A DNA stretch of 64,000 nucleotides. Source: Gymnopilus junonius. Its lineage: Eukaryota; Basidiomycota; Agaricomycetes; Agaricales; Galerinaceae. Positions 10,601 through 20,888 of the stretch are shown here, piece after piece. The number at the start of each line of letters is the position of its first letter. The first letter of the stretch is position 1. The stretch is from NCBI GenBank assembly GCA_015501075.1, contig JADNYJ010000034.1:186001-250000 (forward strand), written 5' to 3'. A program made the translations under genes and the position numbers. The notes under the pieces were generated by a model. It had not been told where the DNA came from. It was given only the letters and a program-made list of their open reading frames with translations, and searched no databases.

Positions 10601-12460
10601 TAGCGAACCGACTCCCCAGAAGGCCGTATGCCACGTTCTCCTTCACGCTGGTGGCAAACAAGACAGGTTCCTGGGCAACCAAGCCAATTTGGCTTCTGAG
10701 CCAGCCGACGTTGAGGTGGCGGATGTCCATGCCGTCCAGAAGGACAGAGCCAGAGAGAGGATCATAGAATCGCTCTATGAGGCTTATGACGGTGGACTTT
10801 CCAGAGCCAGATGAACCTACGAGGGCGGTCGTTTTGCCTGCTTCGAATTCGAGCGATAATCCTACACACAGAAAAGAAAAGAAAAAGTTAGCAATTGTGG
10901 TGAAGGAAAGGAAGCGAAAGAAGAAAGCAAATCACCATTTAATATAGGCACGTCAGGTCTGCTGGGATATCTGAAAACGACATCCTGGAGCTTGACGTGG
11001 CCTTTAACCTGTTTTGCGTCACTTGTCTTCTCACTCGCACTCGCATCCTCGACGTCATCAAGTCTTAAGCCTTCATTGGAGAGCGAATCGATCTTGGGCA
11101 CCCTATCGATGGTGGCATAGAGTTTTGCAGCTGCTCCTCGTGCTGTGGCGATAGCTTGTTGTTCTGGACCGAGGAGGACAAGGGCATAGGAGCCTGTGAG
11201 GATGGACATGAACACGTTCACGACGACGCCGACTGAGGCCCGGCCGTCCAGAATGAGAGTCGTTCCGTAGTAAAAAGCTAGAACCAAGCATCAGCATTGT
11301 ATATCTCCAAACTAAGGAGGTGATGGAAACTTACCCAGGCCATAAGCAGCATAAACCACGAAGTAGAAGCATCCTAAACCAATTCCATTCACAACAGCAG
11401 TCCGTTTCTCAAATGACAGAGCCTTCTTGTTATATCCATCGTATATCCCTCCAAGCATCTTCTGAGCTCCAAAGGCCTGCATGGTACGCACAGACGCAAT
11501 GACTTCTTCAGCTAGCGTACCTCCTGCTGCTAGTTGGGACAAAGAACGTTGCATTGAGCGGGACATTAGAGCGGACATAATTCCGCCTGTGAGGACAATG
11601 CAGGGCAGGATGGAGGTCAGTGCGAGAGCGAGGCGCCAGGAACGGACATAAGCCACTGGAGGAAGTTTTAGGTTAGTGAAGAAGATGTAAAAAACAGGGG
11701 AAGAAGCTTACCAACGAAACCGGTTAAGAAGGAGGAGAATTGTTCGACGACCATGGCTACTTTCTCAGAAGTCCCTTGCTGGACTAAGTCTAATGAATTT
11801 TACCAAAAGAAAAGTAAGTGAGAAGGAAAGCTAGGTCGTATGGGAAAGACGCACGAGTGTCAGATTGAATGCGAGTGGCCACCTCTCCTGCGCCGACATT
11901 ATCGAAATATTCGATATCTTGGCGCAGCACTGCCTCCAAGTAACGTTCTCTCAGCCTCTTCGCATTCACTTCACCAGTGTACGTCCAGATGGCCATGAAC
12001 ATCCACGTGGTCAAACCCATACCGATACCTGATGAAATTGAACTCGGTATCTTTTACAGATCGCAACGATTGATAGCTCACCAATAACAAAGATAAAAAG
12101 AGCATCCTTTGCAGCATCTTTCTTGAAGGTCCGAGCAGAGGATGTCTCGTCCTGACCCTGCGAAAGAGCTGCCCCGAACTCAATGAAAGATTGAGTGAGG
12201 TTTCCGAACAGGAGGGACATAAGCGGCTGAGCGGCACCAGCAGCTGCCGCTGCGAAAAGGCCCAGGATATTAAGGGTCGTTTCGAATGCAGTTTGGAAGC
12301 GAAAGAGAGAGAAGAAGGGAACCGGGGGTAAAGAGAGCTCCTCATTGAATGTATTTTCTTTGAAAGAGTCTTTCAGAACGGAAGTAACAGCCACACGAGC
12401 CAGCTTCTCGTTATCGAGAGCAGTGATCTCCTCGACAGAAGGTCCTTGATTGTTGGTCAT
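7660..12460 (-). CDS. MDR-type full-size ABC transporter (ABCB, TMD-NBD-TMD-NBD)
   Basis: A complete P-glycoprotein-like exporter of roughly 1,250-1,300 residues in about 15 exons, from ATG 12460 ([12 protein letters not shown]) to TAA 7660. Both halves are intact. NBD1 (about 10860-10130) has Walker [11 protein letters not shown]-loop VAQEPVLFA, signature LSGGQK split by an intron before RIAIARA, Walker [13 protein letters not shown] and the H-loop HRLSTV. NBD2 (about 8800-7660) has Walker [11 protein letters not shown]-loop [10 protein letters not shown], a second LSGGQ split by an intron, and HRLSTIQ. Transmembrane blocks flank each, and the linker ([19 protein letters not shown]) is Ser-rich. 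The family pumps lipophilic compounds out across the plasma membrane. Its nearness to a terpene synthase/P450 pair (about 1.3 kb away) suggests, but does not prove, export of their product. The first ATG was chosen because the upstream extension has no ATG. No frame break is found across 4.8 kb. Confidence 0.92.
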
Positions 12461-12886
12461 CTTGCTGGTTGTTTTGTACACAGTGCCAAGAGTCGAGCTG
12501 AGCAGAAGAAACAGACAAAATGACCCCTCGACTTTACAAAGACAAATGTAGGATTAAATAGCTTTAATCTCACACTTGAAGTCTGCATTCCCCACAGATT
12601 CTCCATGGTATCGCCGTAGCTGAGGAGGTTTGTCAAAGAGGATTATAGCAGGCACAGGTGTGGACGCCCGACAAGGTCATAGCAGTTTAAAATTAAACGT
12701 CATCCTCCCATGTTTCCGGAGCGACGAAATCGACGGGACTGACTTACATAATTTGATCTTGGCAGGAGCGGCTCTTTGGGCCGGTCACTTGAGCGCACAT
12801 GATGTGACTCGACGCGCCGTGCGGCGTGCGAACGTCACCCATTTTTCTTTTCTCCCCACCACTGTCAGATATCTCTGTTTCTCTAT
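12461..12886. promoter_or_regulatory. Divergent intergenic region
   Basis: Lies between the ABCB start (minus) and a small plus-strand gene, so it must hold both promoters. No clear TATA box or repeat operator was identified; a pyrimidine-rich stretch (12840-12880) precedes the plus-strand ATG. Confidence 0.45.
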
Positions 12887-13467
12887 ATGCGCCCCAAACC
12901 TACATTTAAAGTCAAGCTGTCGATGAGCAGGCGTAAAAGTAACCTGGAAGCTCAGGCTCCGACGATGGATACATGGATGCTCGCAGGAAGTGAAGAAGAC
13001 AGAAGGCTCCGAGCGAAAGTACAGCGAGACGGAAGTTTTGACAAGCCAATATTCATCGAAAGATCACGTCTACGTGACTGGAACATTAATACTCGGGACG
13101 TTTGGGGCGAAGGAACTTCAAATGCCGCGTCAATTACACATGTGATGCCACCTGTTTCAGAGACGCCTCACACTACGACGGGTTTCGAGAGCCTCATGAC
13201 ATTGAGTGAAGGACCTCTTCCAGATACTGTGGACCCTGAGAGAGATGAACGGCTGACGCGTCAATCTCCTTCTCTCTGTCCACCGTAACTATATCGTGCT
13301 AAATTCATGGCCTGACGACTCACTTTCACCTGTCTGTGCTCAGGCAGCAACCTGTGCTCATTTCTCCAAGCCCACTCATCGCTCGATCTCGAGAGCCCAG
13401 TCCTGAAGAATCTGAAGTTGCATACATATTGCTGAGCCTTCTGGGTTCTTCACCCGCAGACAAGTGA
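12887..13467 (+). CDS. Uncharacterised hydrophilic protein
   Basis: Two exons, 12887-13284 and 13344-13467, joined by a GTAACT..CTCAG intron that keeps the frame and runs to TGA. The product is 173 residues (MRPKPTF start), or 161 if ATG 12923 (MSRRKSNLEAQ) is used. It is polar and Ser/Pro/Glu-rich, with no signal peptide, no clear membrane segment (a short hydrophobic stretch, VAYILLSLLGSS, is near the C-terminus) and no recognised domain. It lies between the ABCB transporter and the terpene synthase; any role in a cluster is speculative. Confidence 0.5.
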
Positions 13468-13795
13468 CGAAAACGAAATAGCAGACAACACAGCTAACAG
13501 CTCTAGGGCGTCTTCCTGAAACTCGGAATTCTCTAACGGACCTCTCATTCGCAGTACTTTCTGATGAAAACTTGCCGCTTAATTTCTAACCCTCTGCTTT
13601 CTGTACAACTACGACACTATACGGATCATCTGTGTAAATAAGAAGTCTAATTCTGCTTCAACAATTGACATTTGTGGAGGCTCGAACAATCTGGTTTAAT
13701 CACGCTTACGAACCGAAAAAAATTCTTTGCCTTGGTTATTTGACCAGTGGATCTGCTCTGACAGTTCTTCAAGCGATGAAGACCTTGCGAGTCTT
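13468..13795. other. Intergenic spacer (convergent 3' ends)
   Basis: Between the 3' ends of the small unknown gene and the terpene synthase. Short chance ORFs only. Confidence 0.45.
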
Positions 13796-15220
13796 CTATA
13801 TTTTAAGGCCGTCTTCCCCGGAATATCTGATGAGAAAAACGAGTATCGTTACAAAAGAATAAATAGCCCGACTTCAGAACCAGTACGTACCTCCCAGAAC
13901 AAAAGTTCCACTCATCCTGTCCACGGATCCACTGACCTAAAGTGCAGTAAATAAATCTTTCAACCGTCAAAAATAAATTCAAACTCACCGAGTCTCTCAA
14001 TGTAGTCCGCTATTTGACGGTCCAGGTCTTCACCAAATGAAGGGAACCCTCGCTTGTTAAGCACGTCCAGCGACCTCATCGTGGGTGTCAGAAATCCACT
14101 GAATGCCGCCTGCGACGTCAGTATTGTTTTCCTGCATGATGACCGTTACGGCGTTGTAATCCGCATCGTCGACCAAGATCTCCTTGTAGGAGCACATATC
14201 CTAGACATCATCGTGGGATCGGTTGGATATTTGAATAAGAACAAAGCGGAAATAACTTACGTTGGCGAGCACAATCATGTCGTTAGTGTCCCTATTCAAC
14301 GCAACGAGGTAGGGATGCTCCGTTACATAGTGGGGAATGTTCAATCCAAGCGAAATTTCCAAGAAGGCGAAGCATGGATAGGCTCCGCAGTTATCCCGCC
14401 TTGCAGCAATGTACTCATCAATGGTACAAATGTAGCGGTCCTTGTCTCGTCGCTGCGCCTGAAGGATGATGGAGTCAAGGTAGGACCGCCAAGCCTTAAG
14501 AAACCGCTCCTTGGTGGCTTGGTGTGCGTAGGTAGATGCCCGCTTCCAAAATCTAGGCAGCAGAAAAAGGTTAGGCTCAATCCTTGGCGTGGACCTGGAG
14601 ACTTACTGCCGTGCAATTTCACCAATGATAGGTTCTCCTTCGGGCCTCGGCTTGTCCGGATGGAGGATAGCGTCCATGGTGACTTCGCAGTGTATAATAA
14701 CTTGATCAGTAGGGAGCGGATCAGTGTGCTCATCTAGCATGAAGAATGCATGCATAAAATCGCAGCAGCTGCGAAGAATTTCTGCAATGTATTAAGGCCA
14801 GTCAATTTCCGAGTTGCTGAAAGAAGCTTAATAGAAGACAACTCACCATGGGAAGCCTTATGGTAAGTCAAAGCACAGATAAGGCCTGCACGGGTAAAGA
14901 TAATTGTGAGTCATAATATTCTTTCTTCGACAAGAATAAAAAACCGTACTAAAGTCGCACTTATTGAATGCTTTTTGACCTGCGGGCGTGAAAGGATGGA
15001 AATTCTCCAACCATGCAACAGACTCGGCCTGTGCAGCGCGATAATAAGGACTTATGACACGTTCGGCGTAAGGCCAGTTACGCAGCGTATCGGGAAGAAT
15101 ATAGAACGGGACCTCTTCCCGGTTTCCCATGACACGCAAAGTGTTGACTTTGCGAGCCTCAAGGGCTTCGAGGTTGGAGGACGCACGATGAATTGCAGCT
15201 ATGGTCATAGTACTAGACAT
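13796..15220 (-). CDS. Sesquiterpene synthase (fungal class I terpene cyclase), frame-broken
   Basis: ATG 15220 opens with a hydrophilic leader and then FYILPDTLRNWPYAERVISP, typical of basidiomycete sesquiterpene synthases, which cyclise farnesyl diphosphate in the cytosol. After two introns the first metal-binding motif reads FFMLDEHTDP (DExxD type). RRDNCGAYPCF matches the conserved Arg region. The second motif, assembled across an intron, is NDMCSYKE: one residue shorter than the usual NDxxSxxxE spacing. After ISDTHDEVAG the frame hits a stop (near 14066), yet the next frame continues with the normal C-terminal blocks LDVLNKRGFPSFGEDLD and, after an intron, QWIRGQDEWNF and GRYSGEDGLKI. 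So there is a frame break near 14066-14075. It is divergently paired with a P450. Product specificity cannot be read from sequence; whether the locus is active is in doubt. Confidence 0.83.
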
Positions 15221-15785
15221 GGCCAAACGGTGTATGATGTGATGTTATAGGTCAAATAACTCGAAAGTCCAAAGCTCTTAAATAGTGAGCCCGATCTCCA
15301 CTTAATAAATTTAAAGTAACTTACAAGCTTCATATGGTCATCACCTTAATTTTGGCTGAAACGAACCCAGATCTGATCCCTCCTGTCCACTGTCAAACCA
15401 ATGCAGCCGTTTTCATAACGATAAGCCCCTCAGTTGTCTTTGCTTGTTCATCACAGTGTTTGGCGCTATCTAAGGTGTGGTCGAAAAGAAGAGATTGCCG
15501 ACTTCCTACCAACTGCTTCCGCCGTTTAATTTAACCTTTGAAAGCCTCGGGACAGCCAAAGAGATTGTAAACAAGCAGAAGTCGCAAGGGGCTTGTTATG
15601 AAAACTGCTGTGATGATTTCCGCACAAGCTGCAGCTGGAGCATGGCATTATTCTCTGGTACGCCTTCCTTTTCCCTCGCATTCACATGCAAGAAGGCTTC
15701 TCTTGACAGTAGCTTAGTTTGAGATATAAGTAGCTCCTGACGCGTCATATTTAATCTCCAAAGTGTTACTGTTGTGGGGGGAAGA
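15221..15785. promoter_or_regulatory. Shared divergent promoter of terpene synthase and P450
   Basis: 565 bp separate the two ATGs, so both genes are presumably driven from here. TATA-like elements: TATTTAA on the minus strand (plus 15278-15284, about 58 nt above the synthase ATG); on the plus strand ATATAAG (15724-15730) and TATTTAA (15748-15754), about 56 and 32 nt above the P450 ATG. Head-to-head arrangement is common for co-regulated terpene cyclase/P450 pairs in mushrooms. No operator was identified. Confidence 0.5.
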
Positions 15786-18192
15786 ATGATCCCCATTACT
15801 TCTGTGCTTGATAATGCCCCTCTCACTGCCTGGTTGTCTCTTCTGCTTGTGCTGGCTTTCCTCTTGCTAATTTGGAATCGAGGTGGCTTCAGATGGCAAA
15901 CGCTCAAGAATGTACGAGGTCCTCCCTCTGGGTCATGGCTCTACGGACATCAAGTGGACTTTAATCGTCAAATGGAAGTGGGTGACCTAGACTTTACATG
16001 GTTCAATGAGTATGGCGGTGCTTGGAAGGTTTATGGCTGTTTTGGTGTATGGATTCTCCCTTTCTCATTTCGATTTTGATCATGACTTCGAGTCTAGCGA
16101 AATATTTTAATGATTTCGGATCCGGCTGCGATTCATCATGTTATCCATACTATGGGGTATGGATACCCCAAGACCACAGAAAACCAGACTTTTACTGGTT
16201 TAGGATTCGGTCGTGGTCACGTCGCCTGGGCTGGAGGTCAGCATTTTTGTTATGTATACGCCGATATTTCCGCTTACTCTTTGTAGGGGACACACACGTT
16301 CGTCATAGGAAATTGTTGAACCCTGCCTTCACAGCTCAAGCTCAACGAGCGTTTTATCCAGTATTTAGGTGCGCAGCGGCTCAGGTATATTTCATTTTTG
16401 TTTGCACATTTTTACGCACTAGAATCTGTATAGCTGACTGCTCAATGGAAAGACAAATTTCAAGACTCGGGAGACTGCTCGGAATTCCAGACTACGAACA
16501 TCAGCCGTAGTTTGGCCAATGCGACTTTCGATATCATATGCGAAAGTAGGTCATTTAATAGCCCACGATCACTGAAACTTTGCAGGCTTAATATTGTTTG
16601 TGAATAGCTGTATTCGATTATCATTCTGGAGCACTCGATGGAAATACAGATAAAAATGAATTCTCTGAGGTTTTCAACAACATTTTGTAGGTTAATCTGA
16701 AGTTTAATACTCCGAATTGATATGATTAATTCAAATTCCTCTATTAGCACCGATTCTAACCTCTTCCCGTCAAAAATTGCCATCCTATTTGCGGCGAGCT
16801 GGGCTTACTGGCCTGAGGCATTGCTCCGCCATGTTGGAAACCTTCCTTTCCGTCAATTCGTCCGATTCAAGGCATTCCTCACTCTCGGAAAGAAATTTGG
16901 CAAAGATCTCATAGAAAGCAAATTTACTGTAGTGGATGGCAGCAAGAAGCGCCGTGACATCCTGAGTATTCTCGGTGTGTACTCGGAGTCGACATCTCTA
17001 TGTCTATTTTCGCACTAATGAATAGAACTAGTTGACGCTAATGAGGCCAACAGTAAGGATGAACGTCTGAGCGAAGATGAAGTGTTGTCTCAAGTAACGC
17101 AAGTAACCTGTATGTCGTTCCCCAGTTTGGAGTTGACGTCGTGTTGCTAGCACTCTCCTATTCGCCGGTCATGAAACTACCGCGACTACTCTTGCCTGGA
17201 TTATGTATGAATTGTCCAACCATCCTGATGACCAGGACATTGTACGGGAGGAAATCATGACCAAGCGTGCGAAGATTGCCGCCCAAGGACAGAGGGATTT
17301 CACGTATAGTGATCGAGAGTTTAGTATTTACCAACGCAGTGATTAAGGTAAGCATATTTTTAATTTCAAGATTTCTGCGTTTGAAGTGCTCTTTATCATT
17401 ATAGGAGGGTCTACGAATGCACCCTGTGAGTCTTCCTGTCTTTACTCGTTGTTATCAGCTAACAAGTAAAACGTTTCTAGATTTCACCTTGGATGTTCGT
17501 CCTTGTATAACCTTCCAGAGGTTACTCCGATACTAATTTAGAGCCCATTCTAGAACTCGAGAATCAGCCATTCACAATGATATTCCTCTGTCAGAGCCTG
17601 TTATGGGTGTAGATGGAAAGGAAATAACCCAAGTTGGTGTCATTCCCGGTCAACCTGTCCTCGTATCTACCTGTGCTTATAATCGGTTTGTTGGACTGTC
17701 AAAGCTCAGTGACTTAATATAGTTAATTTTTTATCTTAGCCACCCAGCTGTATGGGGTGCTGATTCTGACCAGTGGAATCCCAGGAGGCATTTGAACCAC
17801 GACATGAAGGAAAAGCGGGTTCCTGTCGGTCTTTATTCCAATCTGTACGTATTGCCTCAAGTCATCCATCTGTTCAATATTTTATTCTTACCTCATGTTT
17901 CCCGATCCCACTAGTTTAACATTTTCTGGTGGACCCTCGGGATGCATTGGCTGGAGATTTGGGTCAGTTTATTCTTCATGAACTCGACTCGCAGTGAAGC
18001 TGACGATGTTCATGCAGACTCACTGAAATGCAATCTATCCTCGTGGAATTGATTGAAAACTTTGAGTTTTGTCCGCCCACTAATAAGAACGTCAAGGTAT
18101 TGCGTACGCATGCTGGTGCTCTGATGGCTCCCATGGTCAAAGGCGGGTTCAACGAAGGGACTCAAATGCCGATAGGTATTCGACCCCTCTAG
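15786..18192 (+). CDS. Cytochrome P450 monooxygenase, with a frame break and unusual heme loop
   Basis: About 540 residues in 12 or more exons. The N-terminus has a membrane anchor ([15 protein letters not shown]) followed by the proline hinge RGPPSGSW, so it should be ER-bound. Recognised blocks: [14 protein letters not shown], the helix-I oxygen-binding motif [13 protein letters not shown] (near 17170), the ExxR helix in VIKEGLRMHP, PERF-region WNPRRHL, and the heme-binding loop [14 protein letters not shown] (17921-17970). The loop lacks the near-invariant Arg two residues before Cys (FxxGxRxCxG; here Ser). Between the I helix and ExxR (about 17318-17332) the frame changes: DREF is in one frame and [11 protein letters not shown] in the next. 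It is head-to-head with the sesquiterpene synthase, so a role in oxidising its product is the natural guess. Activity is doubtful if the breaks are real. Confidence 0.85.
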
Positions 18193-18662
18193 GCTCTCCG
18201 TGCATATGTCCTGGACAGAGACTTTAGGGCGTTGAAGTGTACTTAGTAAGATGAATATTGTAACTTTTTTGAATGGAAAAAATTACAGTACAATGACTTG
18301 CTCTTCCGGTAACACTCCGACCCTCGGCTTCATGACTCCGAGTATTGATTAAAGACGTGTGGCGGGAGTGTCCCATTTTTGGAAGGGGAGACGGCATAAT
18401 GAGTCATACCGACGTGTTTGAGGAGCTCTGATGCGGCCTAGAACGTCCCGCCCTTGCCACTTGTGGCTGTTATGAGTCAGATGGCGGTGGTCGGGAGCAA
18501 GTCGGGAGCCATCAAAGGTCGGGCGCGGCGCATCACAGCGTGAGAAGTTGCCGCTTTCGGGGATCGTGACAAGAGTCGTGTGCGATTCGCGTTGCTACAT
18601 AAAAAACACCCACAATCCACACACATTGACAAGAATTCCCCCCTTTCTCAACAGCAAGAACG
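18193..18662. other. Intergenic spacer and promoter of SWIM/RING gene
   Basis: Downstream of the P450 and upstream of ATG 18663. A pyrimidine-rich CCCCCCTTTCTC tract (about 18638-18649) lies just above the ATG, as in many basidiomycete promoters. No gene is seen. Confidence 0.45.
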
Positions 18663-20344
18663 ATGCCACCCAAACGAAAGCGCAATGTCGAGGCCTCGGC
18701 GAGTTCTGAGTCGAATGCTCTAGATGGTGCGGGTCCTGCGCCCAAAAAAACTCGTTCAAACCCGGCCAGGGCATCGAGGTCCAAGGCGGCGCAATCGCTG
18801 GCTGATGAGCCGAAGACAGCTCCTGTGAAGAAGCCCCGCGCACCACGCACGAAGAAGGCTGCTACCGCTAGCGAGGTTGAGCCACTCGCAGGTCCCAGTC
18901 AACCAACAGCGTCTTCCTCTGCTCCAGCTCCGTCAAAAAAAGGTAGAGGGAAGAAGAAGGCAGACCCAGACGATGAGGCTGGGTCTAGCTCTTCGCAACC
19001 TGAGAAGCGTGGCGCAGTTTTCAAGCCCCAATGCCCGCAGAATATTCAGGACAGAGTTTATCGTGTCATGACTCAAAGGTATGTTCGACTTTTCACCTCT
19101 ATCGCCACCTTCAGAGTATTTACATCCCACTAAGAATATTCATGATTGACCGTCAACGTAACGACGGCGAACTTCGAGAAGAATTTAGCGTTCTTGGTTC
19201 CACTGGAAACGTTAGTCCATCTACTTTATTCGTTGCAATCTGTCTCACATCGTCCAGGTTTATACCGTCACAATAGACCGCAAACCAAGATGCAATTGTA
19301 CGACTTGCACCTTCTCTATCTATCATTTAAACCTAATCGGTTTCACTCCTCCAGGTCCTGACGCGATCAAGAATCATTGCAAACATATTGTAAGTCAATC
19401 ATCCCCTTCTTTGAACCAGTAAACTAAACCGCCTTGTCAGCTGTTCATATTCCTAAAAGGTCGGTCGACAGTACCTTTCCTGCACTGTCAGTGCCTGACA
19501 ATATCTTCCAGTCCTTCAAGTACCCCAGTCATCCAACGTCTGGTACCAAAAGTTCGTCTCGCTTCTCATTCATAATCACGCTTAACTCGTAACCACCTTC
19601 ACTTCACAGAGCGCTGCTCACATCTGAACTAGAAGAAGTATTCCGCAACGCGCCTCTCGCTCCCAACTCTATAGCGCACGCCCACATCCGGGAGGCCCAC
19701 GCGCGCGCCACCGGCAAAATCGCCCCAGAAGCCCCATCCACCATTCCTGACGCGGGAAAGAAACGTATTCCAGGCCCGGATGACGATTGTCCGATTTGTT
19801 ACGACGGCATGCACGGCGTTGCGGAGACTTTACTTATTTTCTGCGAGGAATGTGGGAATGCGCTGCATAAAGAGTGTTTCCAGCAATGTGCGTTCTTGTT
19901 TTTTTTTTGTTTTATCATTGTTATCCTATTCCTGTTTTGCTCTTGCTTGAATTCTGAGCTGCTTTGATATGATATCCTGATGCTTCTTTTTTCCTTTGAT
20001 CATTAGGGAAACAAACCTCCCGAGCCCAATACAAAGACCTCACCTGTGTATGGTGTCGCGCCAAATGGATCGAAGCACCCGGTCCAGGCGGTCCAAATAC
20101 TCCGAATGTTCGTGGTGTCGCGGGTGCCACGATGTCGAATCGGGGACATGGATACCTCAACCTCGCAGGCGTCGCGGGCATCAGCCCTGTTCGAGATACT
20201 AGTACTTGTATGCCTTTTTTCTTATTCTTTTAATTTTTGTTTGGTTCGTTGACACTTGCTCTCTTTTGATTATTCCCCGTTCTAGATTATCATGGGCCGA
20301 GAGCGGGTCAGCGGTATTATGGTTATCGAGATTATACTGATTAG
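18663..20344 (+). CDS. SWIM-type and RING-type zinc-finger protein (putative E3 ubiquitin ligase)
   Basis: ATG 18663 to TAG 20344, about eight exons. Residues 1-120 are Lys/Ala/Pro/Ser-rich and disordered (PKRKRN, KKGRGKKKADPDD), with likely nuclear signals. A conserved block follows (RVYRVMTQR, then RNDGELREEFSVLGSTGN), then a SWIM finger assembled over an intron: CNC, seven residues, CKH. Near the C-terminus is a RING-like C-x2-C pair (DDCPICYDG), FCEECGNALHKECFQQW and the last pair TCVWCRAKW. The tail is Gly/Arg/Tyr-rich and ends in YYGYRDYTD. The same SWIM-plus-RING order is known from MEX/ZSWIM2-type ubiquitin ligases; the ligase role is inferred from that. No frame break is seen. Confidence 0.8.
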
Positions 20345-20888
20345 TCCGCGGGCGTGGCTTTGAATTTGTCGCCCTTGTAAATGTTGGAGTTATAGATGTA
20401 TTTGTCCTCATGTATCGACTTGCTTTTTTCCTTTTTTTTTTCTTTCTGAATTGTACGATCCCGTGCCCTCTCTATCGCATCTAAGTACTGTACATATATA
20501 TTCTTTCTTGATATTATCCTCTCGGCATTGCTGAAACTTCTGAGTGCTTGCTGATGCATATGGAGTGATACAAATTTAATTTACTTCGTACATTGTGCAG
20601 CCGGACAATGGAGAAGCAATACTCCCGAGTCCCGACATGAGAGTCTTTCTATATATACTGCATATCGAATCGCCCCTGGAATTGCCAACGATTCTGAATA
20701 TGAAGGGCTTTCGATAAGCACAACCAAATATCAAGATTTTTTTCGACTTTCAATTGACCATCGATCATCAAATTTTTTTCGTCTTCCTGGTGAGTATTTA
20801 TCTTCGTTTTGAGAGGTTCAAACGTTTACCATATTAACGTCTTTTCCTCAATAGCTCACTAAGTCACTTTGAAGCACCTACAGCGCAG
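20345..20888. other. Intergenic spacer
   Basis: 3' region of the SWIM/RING gene and promoter of the F-box-type gene. AT-rich; homopolymer T tracts at about 20425-20450 and 20740-20780. No gene seen. Confidence 0.5.

Noticed and set aside
8465..12481. Several separate ABC or membrane-protein genes
   Set aside because: Pieces join through phased GT-AG introns into one full ABCB gene.
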